DNA of 64,000 nucleotides from Salinibacterium hongtaonis (GCF_003065485.1 NZ_CP026951.1:744001-808000); one strand, 5' to 3'. Shown: positions 17,901-26,684, numbered from the stretch's first letter. Notes: a model not told the origin generated them from the letters alone. Program-made: numbers and translations.

Positions 17901-18709
17901 TGGTCGAAGGTCATCGACTCGGTGCGCTTGATGCCGGGCACGACGAGACTGCGGGTTCCGTCGGACTTGGGCACGTCGATCGCGATGCCGAGGTTGATGT
18001 GAGCGGGCGAAACGATCGACGGCTTGCCATCGACCTCGTCGTAGAACACGTTCTGGCTGGGGAAGTCGCGCAGCGACTTGACCATGGCCCAGGCGATGAG
18101 GTGCGTAAACGACACCTTGCCGCCGCGAGCGCGCTTGAGGTGGTTGTTGATGACGATGCGGTTGTCGATCATCAGCTTGGCCGGGATCGTGCGCACGCTC
18201 GTCGCGGTCGGAACCGTGAGGCTCGCGTCCATGTTGGTTGCGAGCGACTTTGCCATGCCCTTGAGGGCAGTGACGACATCCTGAGGCTCGCTGGGCTGTT
18301 CAATCGATGCCGCTGCAGAGGGAGCCTCGGCCGGAATCGGCTGCGGCTTCGCCTGGATGGAGGTTGTCCGCGCCACGGGCTGGCCCGCCGACTGCGCCGA
18401 TGCGGTCTGAGGCGTCTCCGACGTCACCTCTGCCGGAATCTGCGGCTCCTGTGCCGCGGGCTCTGGCTGAGAGGCGGGTGCCTCTGCTGCGGGCGCCTCT
18501 GCTGCAGGTGCCTGCGTTGCGGGTGCCTGCGCTGCAGGTGCAGTCGTCTTGGTCTGGTGATAGTTCTCGAGGATCGGCCACCACGATTTGTCGACGGAGT
18601 TCCGATCGACTTTGAACTGCTCGTACATCTCGTCAACGAGCCATTCATTGGCTCCGAATTCGCCTGAAGACCCCTCTTCAGGTGCGATTCCGGTCATTTG
18701 GCTAGACAC
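14912..18709 (-). CDS. kgd: Multifunctional 2-oxoglutarate dehydrogenase E2-E1 (Kgd/OdhA)
   Basis: A 1265-residue fusion that decarboxylates 2-oxoglutarate in the TCA cycle. An N-terminal E1-type helix (FGANEWLVDEMYEQF) is followed by an Ala/Pro/Glu-rich linker, an acyltransferase domain with the active-site DHRVIQGA, and the thiamine-dependent E1 part (GMAHRGRLNVL, and HGDAAMAGQGIVVEVLQMSQL as Mg/ThDP region). No lipoyl domain is present, as expected for this actinobacterial type, which borrows E2p of pyruvate dehydrogenase. The frame is open to 18775; GTG 18709 is chosen because GGAGAG sits nine bases upstream. In relatives the FHA protein OdhI/GarA inhibits it. The linker is encoded by 15-bp tandem repeats (18480-18539). 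Confidence 0.96.
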   Translation of the reverse strand: MSSQMTGIAPEEGSSGEFGANEWLVDEMYEQFKVDRNSVDKSWWPILENYHQTKTTAPAAQAPATQAPAAEAPAAEAPASQPEPAAQEPQIPAEVTSETPQTASAQSAGQPVARTTSIQAKPQPIPAEAPSAAASIEQPSEPQDVVTALKGMAKSLATNMDASLTVPTATSVRTIPAKLMIDNRIVINNHLKRARGGKVSFTHLIAWAMVKSLRDFPSQNVFYDEVDGKPSIVSPAHINLGIAIDVPKSDGTRSLVVPGIKRTESMTFDQFLAAYEDVVKRGRENKLTMVDYQNNTISLTNPGGIGTVHSVPRLMKGAGCIIGAGALEYPAEFQGMSTETLADLGIGKTITLTSTYDHRVIQGAGSGEFLKLIHERLIGKHDFYSEIFADLRIPYEPIHWGTDVHINAASDVDKSARVQELINAFRVRGHLMADVDPLEYVQRLHPDLDIASHGLSFWDLDREFVTGGLAGTRVAKLRDILGILRDAYARKIGVEYMHIQNPEERKWFQDRLELPYQKPTHNEQMRILAKLNEAEAFETFLQTKYVGQKRFSLEGGESVIALLDAVLQRAAEEGLEEVAIGMAHRGRLNVLTNIAGKTYGQVFREFEGTQDPRTVQGSGDVKYHLGTEGTFTALGGEQIPVYLAANPSHLEAVDGVLEGIVRAKQDRKPIGTFQVVPIMMHGDAAMAGQGIVVEVLQMSQLRGYRTGGTIHVVVNNQVGFTTPPGEGRTSVYSTDVAKTIQAPIFHVNGDDPEAVVRVAQLALEFRQKFHKDVVVDLVCYRRRGHNEGDDPSMTQPLMYNLIEAKRSVRTLYGEALVGRGDITEEEYAAAQADFQDRLERAFAETHAAQTHSIPVVTQDAGAMTDLERPESQQDDSAGEPETTAVAESVITAIGDAHGNPPAGFTVHPKLQALLKKRVDMSRNGLVDWGFGELLALGSLLMEGTPVRFAGQDARRGTFVQRHAVLHDRQNGQEWLPLLNLSDNQARFWIYDSLLSEYATMGFEYGYSVERADALVLWEAQFGDFANGAQTVIDEFISSAEQKWGQRSSVVLLLPHGYEGQGPDHSSARIERFLQLCAENNMTVARPSTPASYFHLLRRQAYARPRRPLVVFTPKAMLRLRGATSDVADFTNGKFEPVIDDATVVDKGAIKRVVLHAGKLHYDLRNELDKRGQTDVALVRVEQYYPLPLRELSAVLSQYPNADLLWAQEEPENQGAWPFICMELLRNLPNRELKVSSRPASASPATGSTKRSAQEQAQLIEKALDV
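18480..18539. repeat. 15-bp tandem repeat in the kgd linker
   Basis: Four consecutive 15-base units of the type GCCTSYGYTGCRGGY (18480-18494, 18495-18509, 18510-18524, 18525-18539) encode APA-x-x pentapeptides in the Ala/Pro linker before the acyltransferase domain. Because each unit is a whole number of codons, copy-number change would alter linker length without a frameshift. Confidence 0.75.
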
Positions 18710-18841
18710 AGCCGCCCACTCTCCGTTGTCACTGTCATTAATTCGACGCGTAAGAGCGTCGTTGGCCACATACAAGGATCAAGCGTAATCGGTTTGGCTG
18801 CGCTCTGCCCTCCGTTGGCCCGGAGGACTACGGTTAAATAC

Positions 18842-20281
18842 ATGAAGTTTTATGAGACGTCGCCGACCCACGACCTCACCTATTCGGACGTGTTCCTCGT
18901 GCCGAGTCGGTCGGCGGTCAAGAGCCGCCTGGATGTCTCGTTAGCTCCAGCCGACGGCACAGGGGCGACGATCCCCATCGTTGCGGCGAATATGAACTCG
19001 GTGACGGGCCCACGGCTCGCGGCAACACTCGCACGGCGTGGCGGACTCGGCGTGCTGCCCCAGGATCTGCCGCTCCAAGAACTCGACGAGGCGATCCGCT
19101 GGGTGAAACAGCAATCTCCCAGCTACGACACAGCGTTCGAGCTCTCGGTTTCTCAGACGGTGGGGGATGCACTTGAGCTGGTTCCGGCTGTCGACGGGCA
19201 CGGAATCATCGTGCGCGACAGTGCAGGGGAGTTTGTCGGGTGCGTGCCAGCGGCCCGCCTCGCCATCGCACCGCCCGATGCTCCCCTTGGTTCGCTGCTC
19301 GGGCCCGACCTGCCCTCGATCGACGTCGACGATGTCGATGAGCCCCGCTCGGCCTTCGATCTCTTGGTCGCCGCCGATCTCGAGTTCGCCCCCGTTATGC
19401 ACCACGGCAAGGTGGTCGGCACCCTGAGCCGACGCAGCGCGCTGAGGGGCACGGTTTATGAACCGGCGCTCGATGCCGACGGATCTCTGCGCGTCGCCGC
19501 CGCCCTAGGAATCACCGGGGACATCGAGCCCAAGGCCCGGGCTCTCGTCGATGCGGGAGTGGATGTGCTCGTCATCGACACCGCCCATGGACATCAAGAT
19601 GGAATGATCGCGGCGGTCGAGGCCGTCGCCGCGCTCGACCTGGGAATCCCCATCGTCGCGGGCAATGTCGTGACCTCGGATGCCGTGCGAGACCTGGTCT
19701 CCGCCGGTGCATCGATCGTTAAGGTCGGCGTCGGGCCGGGGGCGATGTGCACCACGCGAATGATGACCGCTGTGGGGCGACCGCAGTTCTCGGCCGTGCT
19801 CGAGACCGCAGAAACCGCCCATGAGCTCGGGGCCCACGTGTGGGCGGATGGCGGAGTGCGATATCCCCGCGACGTAGCGCTCGCGTTGGCGGCCGGGGCA
19901 TCGTCGGTCATGATCGGATCGTGGTTTGCCGGCACCCTCGAATCGCCCGGTCGTCTGCAGAAGGATGCGGTTGGCCTTCTCTATAAGGAGAGCTGGGGAA
20001 TGGCGTCGACCAAAGCGGTCCACGGCCGCTTCAGCAGACTCGACGCGTATGAGCGTGCGCGCAAGGAACTGTTTGCCGAAGGCATCTCGAGCTCCAAGAT
20101 CTACATTGACCCGCTGCGGCCTTCGCTTGAGGACCTGCTCGACATGATCACGTCGGGGGTTCGAAGCTCCTTCACCTATGCGGGGGCCACAACTCCCGCA
20201 GAGTTCCACGACCGGGCGCTCGTTGGCATCCAGTCGGCAGCCGGATACGAAGAAGGCAAGGCGCTTCCTGTCAGCTGGTAA
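18842..20281 (+). CDS. guaB1: GuaB1 family IMP dehydrogenase-related protein (probable GMP reductase)
   Basis: A 479-residue TIM-barrel enzyme with an internal CBS pair (about residues 95-225). The IMPDH/GMPR signature is present: PIVAANMNSVTG, the phosphate loop VGVGPGAMCTTRMMTAVGRPQ with the catalytic Cys, and WADGGVRYPRDVALALAAGASSVMIGSWFAGT. The GuaB1 group in actinobacteria is distinct from the biosynthetic GuaB, and a mycobacterial member has been shown to reduce GMP to IMP; that activity is inferred here. ATG 18842 is chosen over upstream in-frame codons because the conserved KFYETSPTHDLTYSDVFLVPS starts there. A hairpin-forming CCTCCG-TTGGCC-CGGAGG (18809-18826) precedes it. Confidence 0.9.
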   Translation: MKFYETSPTHDLTYSDVFLVPSRSAVKSRLDVSLAPADGTGATIPIVAANMNSVTGPRLAATLARRGGLGVLPQDLPLQELDEAIRWVKQQSPSYDTAFELSVSQTVGDALELVPAVDGHGIIVRDSAGEFVGCVPAARLAIAPPDAPLGSLLGPDLPSIDVDDVDEPRSAFDLLVAADLEFAPVMHHGKVVGTLSRRSALRGTVYEPALDADGSLRVAAALGITGDIEPKARALVDAGVDVLVIDTAHGHQDGMIAAVEAVAALDLGIPIVAGNVVTSDAVRDLVSAGASIVKVGVGPGAMCTTRMMTAVGRPQFSAVLETAETAHELGAHVWADGGVRYPRDVALALAAGASSVMIGSWFAGTLESPGRLQKDAVGLLYKESWGMASTKAVHGRFSRLDAYERARKELFAEGISSSKIYIDPLRPSLEDLLDMITSGVRSSFTYAGATTPAEFHDRALVGIQSAAGYEEGKALPVSW

Positions 20282-20348
20282 GGCTCTCCTCCCGTTATAG
20301 TGGGGGCACTATGGACGACCCCCCCTCTCGATGGTGCGTCGGTGACTC

Positions 20349-21680
20349 ATGCATGAACTAGTTCTGCTGGGCATCGGTGTACTACTCACAATCGGAACCG
20401 GCCTTTTCGTCGCTTCTGAATTCGCCCTTGTCAATCTCAACAGAAATGAGTTGGAAGCCCGCCAACAGCGAGGCGAAACCCGACTCGGCATGACGATCGC
20501 CGCCCTGCGGCACACGTCAACCCATCTCTCGAGTGCTCAACTCGGAATCACCCTCACCACGCTTCTCACGGGCTACACGCTCGAACCGGCGTTCACGGCC
20601 CTTCTTGCGCCCCTCTTCGGCGGGCTCGCGCTGCCGGAGGCTGTTGTTCGAGGCATTTCGACCGTTGTGGCCATCACGATCGCGACCCTGCTGTCGATGA
20701 TTATCGGCGAGCTTGTGCCCAAGAACTTTGCGCTCGCGCTGCCACTGCAGACGGCCAAGCTCGTCATCCCGTTTCAACTCGCGTTCACGTGGGTGTTCCG
20801 TCCGGCTGTATCCCTGCTGAACAACACGGCCAACGTGATCCTCCGATCTGTGGGGATTGAGCCCAAAGAGGAGCTCTCGTCGGCTCGAACGGCCGAGGAA
20901 CTCACCTCGCTGCTGCGGCGCTCCGCCCTTGAGGGCACGCTTGAACTTGACACCGCAACGCTTCTCGCCCGCACGCTGTCGTTTAACGAAAGAACGGCGA
21001 GCGATGTAATGACGCCGCGACCCCGCGTATCGAGTGTCGAACGCACCGATTCTGCGCAGGTGGTCATCGAGCTCGCCAGCACAACGGGCTATTCGCGGTT
21101 CCCTGTGGTGGACGACGGAATCGACGATGTCATCGGCGTCGTCCATGTGAAGCAGGCCGTTGCTGTTCCGCGAGAAAAACGCGGAGAGGTGCCCGTCTCT
21201 GCCCTGCAGAACGATGCTCTTCGCGTACCAGAAACTATGCGGCTCGAGGCGTTGCTCGGCGAGCTGCGCCAGCGGGGGTACCAGATGGCCGTCGTGCTCG
21301 ATGAGTACGGGGGGACCGCAGGGGTCGTGACGCTAGAAGACCTCGTCGAGGAGCTCGTCGGAGAGGTATCTGATGAGCACGACAGATCCCGCGCCGGCGT
21401 TGTGCGCTCCCGCAACTGGCTCACTTTTCCCGGCATGCTCAGGCCAGACGAATTGCGCGAGCGCGCCGATGTCGTCGTGCCAGAAGACGGCCCGTACGAG
21501 ACAGTGGCCGGATTCATCATGAGCGAGCTGGGGCGACTTGCCAAGGTGGGCGACACCGTGAGCGTCGACGCTGGCGAGTTCAGGGTTGAGCGCATGGACG
21601 GTCGGCGCATCGACCGCATCCGCTTTACCCCGGCGGTCGATGCGGATGCCGATCAGATTCCAGGGGAGGCGCGCTCATGA
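20349..21680 (+). CDS. CNNM/CorC family membrane protein (DUF21, CBS pair, CorC_HlyC)
   Basis: A 443-residue protein once called hemolysin-like. The DUF21/CNNM membrane domain covers about residues 1-190, with three to four helices and the conserved SSAQLGITLTTLLTGY and ELVPKNFALA stretches. A CBS pair follows (DVMTPRPRVSSV, YSRFPVVDDG, then MAVVLDEYGGTAGVVTLEDLVEELVGEV). The end is the CorC_HlyC transporter-associated domain (about residues 355-430). Characterised relatives export or sense Mg2+ or Co2+; which ion applies here is unknown. The next gene is a shorter paralog overlapping by four bases, so they probably form a hetero-oligomer or act together. Confidence 0.9.
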   Translation: MHELVLLGIGVLLTIGTGLFVASEFALVNLNRNELEARQQRGETRLGMTIAALRHTSTHLSSAQLGITLTTLLTGYTLEPAFTALLAPLFGGLALPEAVVRGISTVVAITIATLLSMIIGELVPKNFALALPLQTAKLVIPFQLAFTWVFRPAVSLLNNTANVILRSVGIEPKEELSSARTAEELTSLLRRSALEGTLELDTATLLARTLSFNERTASDVMTPRPRVSSVERTDSAQVVIELASTTGYSRFPVVDDGIDDVIGVVHVKQAVAVPREKRGEVPVSALQNDALRVPETMRLEALLGELRQRGYQMAVVLDEYGGTAGVVTLEDLVEELVGEVSDEHDRSRAGVVRSRNWLTFPGMLRPDELRERADVVVPEDGPYETVAGFIMSELGRLAKVGDTVSVDAGEFRVERMDGRRIDRIRFTPAVDADADQIPGEARS

Positions 21681-22714
21681 CCGATTACTGGGGCATTGCC
21701 TGGTTGGTAGTTCTGCTGCTGGCTAACGCCTTCTTTGTCGGCGCGGAGTTCGCCGTCATCTCTGCCCGTCGCTCACAGATTGAGCCGAAGGCGGAGGCTG
21801 GTTCTCGCGCCGCGGTGACCACGCTCTATGCCATGGAGCACGCAACTCTCATGTTGGCGACGAGCCAGCTGGGCATCACGGTGTGTTCCTTGCTCATCCT
21901 CAACGTGTCAGAGCCGGCGATTCACCATCTGCTTGAGGTGCCGCTGGGGTTGACCGGGTGGTCGGCCGAGATCATCAGTACTGTCGCGTTTGTTATCGCC
22001 CTCGTGCTGGTGTCGTTCCTGCATGTGGTGTTCGGCGAGATGGTTCCGAAGAACCTGTCCTTCTCTCTGCCCGACCGCATGGCTCTGATTCTGGCCCCGC
22101 CGCTCGTGGTGATCTCCCGCATCTTCAAGCACCTGATCGGCTTTCTCAATGCCACCGCCAACGGTGTTCTTTTGCTGTTCAGGGTGCAGCCCAAGAGTGA
22201 GGCGACGAGCTCGTTCACATTTGACGAGGTGGCCAACATTGTCGCGCACTCCACGCGGGAAGGTGTGCTGCGGGATACGACCGGTGCCCTCTCGAACGCG
22301 TTCGAGTTCACAACCAAGAAGGTCAAAGACATCACGGTGGGGCTCGGGTCGCTCGTTACCGTCTCGGAGGCGGCAACGCCGCTTGAGGTTGAGCGGGCCG
22401 TGGCTCAGCACGGATTCTCGCGCTATGTGCTCGTCGACGACGACGGAGAACCCACCGGTTACCTGCACCTCAAGGATGTCATCGACCTCGAAGACACCGA
22501 GTTCACTGAGCCGGTGCCGCCCAAGCGCATCCGCCATCTGATCTCGATCTTTGAGGACACCGACCTTGAGGATGCTCTGGCGACGATGCGCCGCTCCGGC
22601 GTGCATATCGCCAGGGTGTTCGACGAAACCGGGGCGACCAGGGGCGCGATCTTCTTGGAGGACATTATCGAGGAGCTCGTCGGCGAGGTTCAGGACGCGA
22701 CTCGGCGCATCTAG
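21677..22714 (+). CDS. CNNM family membrane protein with CBS pair, lacking CorC_HlyC domain
   Basis: A 345-residue paralog of the preceding gene, starting inside its stop codon (ATGA). The DUF21/CNNM domain shows LVVLLLANAFFVGAEFAVISARRSQIEPKA, TSQLGITVCSLLILNVSEPA and GEMVPKNLSFSLPDR. The CBS pair spans about residues 205-340 and ends LEDIIEELVGEVQD. The protein stops there, so the CorC_HlyC domain found in its neighbour is missing. The tandem pair (full-length followed by short form) is common in actinobacteria. Confidence 0.9.
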   Translation: MTDYWGIAWLVVLLLANAFFVGAEFAVISARRSQIEPKAEAGSRAAVTTLYAMEHATLMLATSQLGITVCSLLILNVSEPAIHHLLEVPLGLTGWSAEIISTVAFVIALVLVSFLHVVFGEMVPKNLSFSLPDRMALILAPPLVVISRIFKHLIGFLNATANGVLLLFRVQPKSEATSSFTFDEVANIVAHSTREGVLRDTTGALSNAFEFTTKKVKDITVGLGSLVTVSEAATPLEVERAVAQHGFSRYVLVDDDGEPTGYLHLKDVIDLEDTEFTEPVPPKRIRHLISIFEDTDLEDALATMRRSGVHIARVFDETGATRGAIFLEDIIEELVGEVQDATRRI

Positions 22715-22765
22715 CCCGGCCGCGCTGCCGGAGCGGAACCGGTCGCCAGCCAGCGGGCGAGGGCC

Positions 22766-23866
22766 CTACCAGCGAGCCAGGGTCGTGCGGGCCCGGTCGT
22801 AGTTCTTGGGCCAGTAGTCGATATCCACGCCCAGCTCGAGGGCCGCTCGTAGCGCAAAGTGTGGGTCACGGAGGAGCTTTCGGCCCATCATGACCGCGTC
22901 TGCCTGCCCTGACGCGATGACCTCGTTTGCGAGCAAGGACGTGGTGATGAGACCGACGGCGCTCACGGGAGCTCCGGTCGCCTCACGGATCGCCGCAGCG
23001 AAGGGAACCTGGTACCCAGGGCTGAGCGGGATCGTGGGGGAGGCCAGGGTCCCTCCCGTTGAGATATCGAACAGGTCGGCACCGAGCTCGTGGGCGGCGG
23101 AGGCGACGATGGCGGTCTCATCCGGGCTCCACCCCTCATCCGCCCAGTCGGTCGCCGATAACCGCACGAAAAGCGCGCGGTCGGGCCCTATCGCCTCTCG
23201 CACCGCCTCGATGACCCTGAGCAGCAACCTGCTGCGGTTGTCGAGGCTGCCGCCATAGGCGTCGGTTCGACGGTTCGAGAGCGGCGAGAGAAACTGGTGG
23301 ATGAGGTAGCCGTGTGCGGCATGCACCTCGACCACATCAAACCCGGCCTCGACTGCGCGCCGGGCGGCGGCGGCAAAGTCCGCGACCACGGCGTCGATTC
23401 CGGCGAGGTCGAGCGCGATGGGAGTGTCATATCCCTCGAACGGGATCTCGGAGGGGGCGACCGTGCGCCAGCCACCAGCATCCACGGGGCGGGTCCCCTC
23501 ATCGGGCAGCCATTCGCGCCAGCGGGACCCCTTGCGGCCAGCGTGGGCGAGCTGAATGCCTGCTGGCGCTCCCTGCGCGTGAATGAAGTCGACGATGCGA
23601 CTCCAGGCGTCTCGTTGCTCGTCGGTGTAGATGCCGGTGTCTTCGCCCGAGATTCGCCCTTCCGGGCTCACCGCGGTGGCCTCCGTCATGACGAGGCCGG
23701 CCCCGCCCCGAGCGAAGGATCCGAGGTGAACAAGGTGCCATTCCGTGGGGACCCCATCCTGTTTCACCACCTCGTACTGGCACATGGGGGCGACCCAGAG
23801 ACGATTGCGCATCGTGATGGATCGCAGTGTCAGAGGAGAAAAGAGGCTGATGTCGGCGGGGCTCAC
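22766..23866 (-). CDS. NADH:flavin oxidoreductase, old yellow enzyme (YqjM-like)
   Basis: A 366-residue FMN-binding TIM barrel. The N-terminal LFSPLTLRSITMRNRLWVAPMCQYE has the Cys of the YqjM subclass that tunes the flavin. VEVHAAHGYLIHQFLSPLSNRRTDAYGGSLDNRSR supplies the substrate-binding H-x2-H type motif, and the C-terminal DAVMMGRKLLRDP binds FMN phosphate. Such enzymes reduce activated C=C bonds, for example in xenobiotic enones, using NAD(P)H. GTG 23866 directly follows a GGAGGGG run. The next gene diverges after 23 bp. Confidence 0.9.
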   Translation of the reverse strand: MSPADISLFSPLTLRSITMRNRLWVAPMCQYEVVKQDGVPTEWHLVHLGSFARGGAGLVMTEATAVSPEGRISGEDTGIYTDEQRDAWSRIVDFIHAQGAPAGIQLAHAGRKGSRWREWLPDEGTRPVDAGGWRTVAPSEIPFEGYDTPIALDLAGIDAVVADFAAAARRAVEAGFDVVEVHAAHGYLIHQFLSPLSNRRTDAYGGSLDNRSRLLLRVIEAVREAIGPDRALFVRLSATDWADEGWSPDETAIVASAAHELGADLFDISTGGTLASPTIPLSPGYQVPFAAAIREATGAPVSAVGLITTSLLANEVIASGQADAVMMGRKLLRDPHFALRAALELGVDIDYWPKNYDRARTTLARW

Positions 23867-23889
23867 CCCTCCAAACTATCGTGGGGGGC

Positions 23890-24768
23890 ATGTATGACAT
23901 CGTGGACTGGACCGCACGGGATGCTGGCGCGCTCATCGCGGAGCCAGACGAGCATGATGACAAGTACTCGCGCGGGGTGCTCGGCATCGTGACGGGGTCC
24001 TCCCGCTATCCGGGTGCGGCGGTTCTTGGTGTCTCGGCAGCCCTGGCGGCAGGGGTTGGCATGGTGCGGTTTCGGGGGGCGTCCGAGGCGGCCTCTCTCG
24101 TGCTGGCGCACTGCCCTGAGGCCGTGACCGCTCCCGGCAGGGTCCAGGCCTGGCTCGCCGGTTCGGGTATTCCTGTTCACGGCGAAGCGGATGCCGAGGG
24201 CAGCCTTGCCGCGACTCTTCTGGAGAGCCGTGCCGAGGACGACACCGCAACAGTGCCCGTCGTTGTCGACGCGGGCGCGCTCAGCCGCATCGACGCTGTA
24301 AACGGGGGACCGCGCAACTCGCTCGCCGGCGTGCCGGTTGGTCCCATCGTCATGACCCCTCACCACGGGGAGCTCGCAGCCCTGCTGGGCGTGAACAGGG
24401 CGTCGGTGGCCGCCGACCCTGTGTCAAGCGCCATCAGGGCAGCCGAGCGTGCCTCCGCTGTGGTTCTTCTCAAAGGATCCCGCAGCGTCGTCGTCACTCC
24501 GGCTGGTGCTGTCATCCGCTGTCCTACCGCAACCCCGTGGCTTGCAACCGCGGGCACCGGGGACGTGCTCGCGGGCATCCTGGGCGCCCTCGTGGCAACT
24601 CACGCCGCCGACATCGCTGCGACGGGGGAGTGGAAATTGGCCGAGCTCGCCGCCGCCGCAGTGATCATCCACTCGCGATCGGGGGAGCGGGCATCGCAGG
24701 GTGGGCCGTTCACGGTGCGACAGCTCGTCTCTGCGATTTCGCCCACGGTCGCGGAGCTTCTCGCGTGA
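23890..24768 (+). CDS. nnrD: ADP-dependent NAD(P)H-hydrate dehydratase
   Basis: A 292-residue ribokinase-fold repair enzyme that restores NAD(P)H from its hydrated form. Motifs: GVLGIVTGSSRYPGAAVLGVSAALAAG near the N-terminus, IVMTPHHGELAALLG in the middle and ATAGTGDVLAGILGAL near the C-terminus, the last being the nucleotide-phosphate and catalytic Asp region. The epimerase domain NnrE is not fused and not seen nearby. The frame also opens at GTG 23881, three codons earlier; ATG 23890 is used. Its stop overlaps the GTG of the downstream membrane protein (GTGA). Confidence 0.9.
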   Translation: MYDIVDWTARDAGALIAEPDEHDDKYSRGVLGIVTGSSRYPGAAVLGVSAALAAGVGMVRFRGASEAASLVLAHCPEAVTAPGRVQAWLAGSGIPVHGEADAEGSLAATLLESRAEDDTATVPVVVDAGALSRIDAVNGGPRNSLAGVPVGPIVMTPHHGELAALLGVNRASVAADPVSSAIRAAERASAVVLLKGSRSVVVTPAGAVIRCPTATPWLATAGTGDVLAGILGALVATHAADIAATGEWKLAELAAAAVIIHSRSGERASQGGPFTVRQLVSAISPTVAELLA

Positions 24769-25985
24769 CGCGCACCATCTCCACGACCGGCGCTATTTGG
24801 CTGTGGGTGGCCTTTCTTGCCGTCAATGTGACGATCTCGTGCCTTGCCCTCACAGGCCAAGGGCGCCCGCTCGGCGATGTGTACCTGTATCAGTGGTGGA
24901 TCGAGCAGGGTGCCGGCGGGGGGCCGTGGGTGGGCTTCGACGAACCGTGGGTCTATCCCGTTCTCGCGCTCCTGCCGATGACGATCGCCTTTGTCGGCGG
25001 CGCGCAGGGGTACGTCGTCACGTGGCTAGCACTGGTCGTGCTGCTCAACTGTGCCGCGCTTGCCGTTGTTCTCGGCGCTTCTTCTCCGGCGCACCGTTCC
25101 CGAGCCTTGCGCGTCGGCTGGTGGTGGACCGCGTTCTTGCTGTTGCTCGGCCCCATCGCGGTCGGGCGCATCGACTCCATAACCGTGCCCATTGCCATAA
25201 TCGCCCTGTGTCTCTTGGCGAAGCGACCCTTCATAGCGGGGGTCCTGCTCGCCGTGGCAACCTGGATCAAGGTATGGCCCGCGGCCGTAATCGCCGCGAT
25301 CGTGGTCGCGAGTCGCTCTCGGTGGTCGGTCGTCGCGGGTGGCGCAGTAGTCACGGCCCTCATCGTTGTCGCCACGATCCTCCTGGGTGGAGGCGAGGTT
25401 CTGCTCAGCTTCATCACGCAGCAGACCGATCGCGGACTCCAGATCGAGGCGCCCGTGAGCGCGCCCTGGCTGTGGGCTGGCGCGCTGGGAGCGCAGGAAG
25501 CCGGGCTCTACTACGACGACGACCTGCTGACCTATCAGGTGTTCGGACCGGGGGCGGAGGTCGTGGCCCAGATCATGACCGCGATCCTTGCCGTCGCTGT
25601 GGCGTCGATTGTGCTTCTCGCCGTATGGCTACAGGGCAGGGGAGCGAAGCAGGAGGCGCTGCTTCCCCCTCTGATCCTCGCGTTTGTCGTGGCGTTCATC
25701 GCAGTGAATAAGGTCGGCTCGCCCCAGTTCATCGCATGGCTCGCGGTGCCCATCATCTTCGGGCTCGTCGGCGCAGCATCCGCACGAGCGTTTCGCGTGC
25801 CCGCGGCTATCGCACTGGCGATCGCGGGCCTCACCCACTTCGTGTACCCGTACCTCTACGGCTACCTGCTCGACCTAGAGGTCTTCATGGTGGCGGTGCT
25901 CACACTGCGCAATGCGCTGCTGTTCGTGCTACTGGCCTGGGCGATCACCGCGATGGTGAAGACTCCGAGGCAGCGCAGAAGTTAG
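24765..25985 (+). CDS. Membrane glycosyltransferase-like protein (GT87/DUF2029 family)
   Basis: A 406-residue polytopic membrane protein with about ten hydrophobic segments. The first periplasmic loop holds DVYLYQWWIEQGAGGGPWVGFDEPWVYPVLALLP, resembling the donor-binding loop of GT-C mannosyltransferases that use polyprenyl-phosphate sugars. Later stretches AVATWIKVWPAAV and NKVGSPQFIAWL are typical of the GT87 group. Substrate is unknown; a role in cell-envelope glycan assembly is inferred. The open frame runs back to 24537, but GTG 24765 has GGAG eight bases upstream and overlaps the nnrD stop. Its stop overlaps the convergent response regulator by four bases. Confidence 0.78.
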   Translation: MTRTISTTGAIWLWVAFLAVNVTISCLALTGQGRPLGDVYLYQWWIEQGAGGGPWVGFDEPWVYPVLALLPMTIAFVGGAQGYVVTWLALVVLLNCAALAVVLGASSPAHRSRALRVGWWWTAFLLLLGPIAVGRIDSITVPIAIIALCLLAKRPFIAGVLLAVATWIKVWPAAVIAAIVVASRSRWSVVAGGAVVTALIVVATILLGGGEVLLSFITQQTDRGLQIEAPVSAPWLWAGALGAQEAGLYYDDDLLTYQVFGPGAEVVAQIMTAILAVAVASIVLLAVWLQGRGAKQEALLPPLILAFVVAFIAVNKVGSPQFIAWLAVPIIFGLVGAASARAFRVPAAIALAIAGLTHFVYPYLYGYLLDLEVFMVAVLTLRNALLFVLLAWAITAMVKTPRQRRS

Positions 25986-26650
25986 AACTCGCGCGGGCCG
26001 TCGCTGCGCAGCAGGATGCCGTCAGTGATGGCGCGCTTACGAAGGGCAACCTTGGTGCCAACGTCGATCCCCGCGATGCGGTACTTCTCGCGAATGCGCT
26101 TGAGGTACGACTTGGCTGTCTCCTCAGAGATTCCGAGCTGGTAGGCGACGGCCTTAACGGGCTCGCCGCCCCCATAGAGTGCCATGACGCGGCGTTCCTG
26201 GGCGCTGAGCTTGGGGGCTCCGCCGACCTCTGTCGCGTTGATGGCAAGGTCGAGTTCCGCCGAGATGAACGACTCGTTGTTGGACGCCGCGCGGATGGCC
26301 TCGACGATCATCGAGGCGTCTTCGCTCTTGACGAGATAGCCGAGAGCGCCAGCCGCGAGGGCCTCGCGAACAACATTCGGCTCGGAGTATGTGCTCATGA
26401 GCACGGTCTTCACGCCGGCGGTGCGCAGCGTGGAGATCTTGAGAGAGATCGGCAGGTTGTCTTTGAGGTCGAGGTCGAGCAAAACAACGTCGACGGGAAA
26501 CTGCGGATGCGTCAGCAGCTCGGGCCAGCTAGAAACAGCGGCGACGAGGTTGATATCTGGTGCTGCAGAGCGCACCCACTCTGTGAGGGCCCCCAGAAGC
26601 ATTTTGTGATCATCGACGATCGCCAGTCGGAGCGGCTGAGCAGTTGACAC
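25982..26650 (-). CDS. NarL/LuxR-type response regulator (second of the cluster)
   Basis: A 222-residue regulator with an N-terminal receiver domain: acidic pair in AIVDDHKML (Asp13/Asp14), phosphoacceptor Asp59 in VVLLDLDLKD, Ser86 and Lys108 (GYLVKSED). The C-terminal LuxR helix-turn-helix is LSAQERRVMALYGGG then AVAYQLGISEETAKSYLKRIREKY. All residues needed for phosphorylation are kept. It is 34 bp downstream of the kinase-like membrane protein gene and closely resembles the regulator at 29154-29834, including the unusual SYLKRxRxKYRxxGIDxGTxVxLR end. Whether the intact kinase phosphorylates both regulators is open. Confidence 0.92.
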   Translation of the reverse strand: MSTAQPLRLAIVDDHKMLLGALTEWVRSAAPDINLVAAVSSWPELLTHPQFPVDVVLLDLDLKDNLPISLKISTLRTAGVKTVLMSTYSEPNVVREALAAGALGYLVKSEDASMIVEAIRAASNNESFISAELDLAINATEVGGAPKLSAQERRVMALYGGGEPVKAVAYQLGISEETAKSYLKRIREKYRIAGIDVGTKVALRKRAITDGILLRSDGPREF

Positions 26651-26684
26651 TGTTTCCCCTTTAGTTCTCTCTACGCCTTGAATG

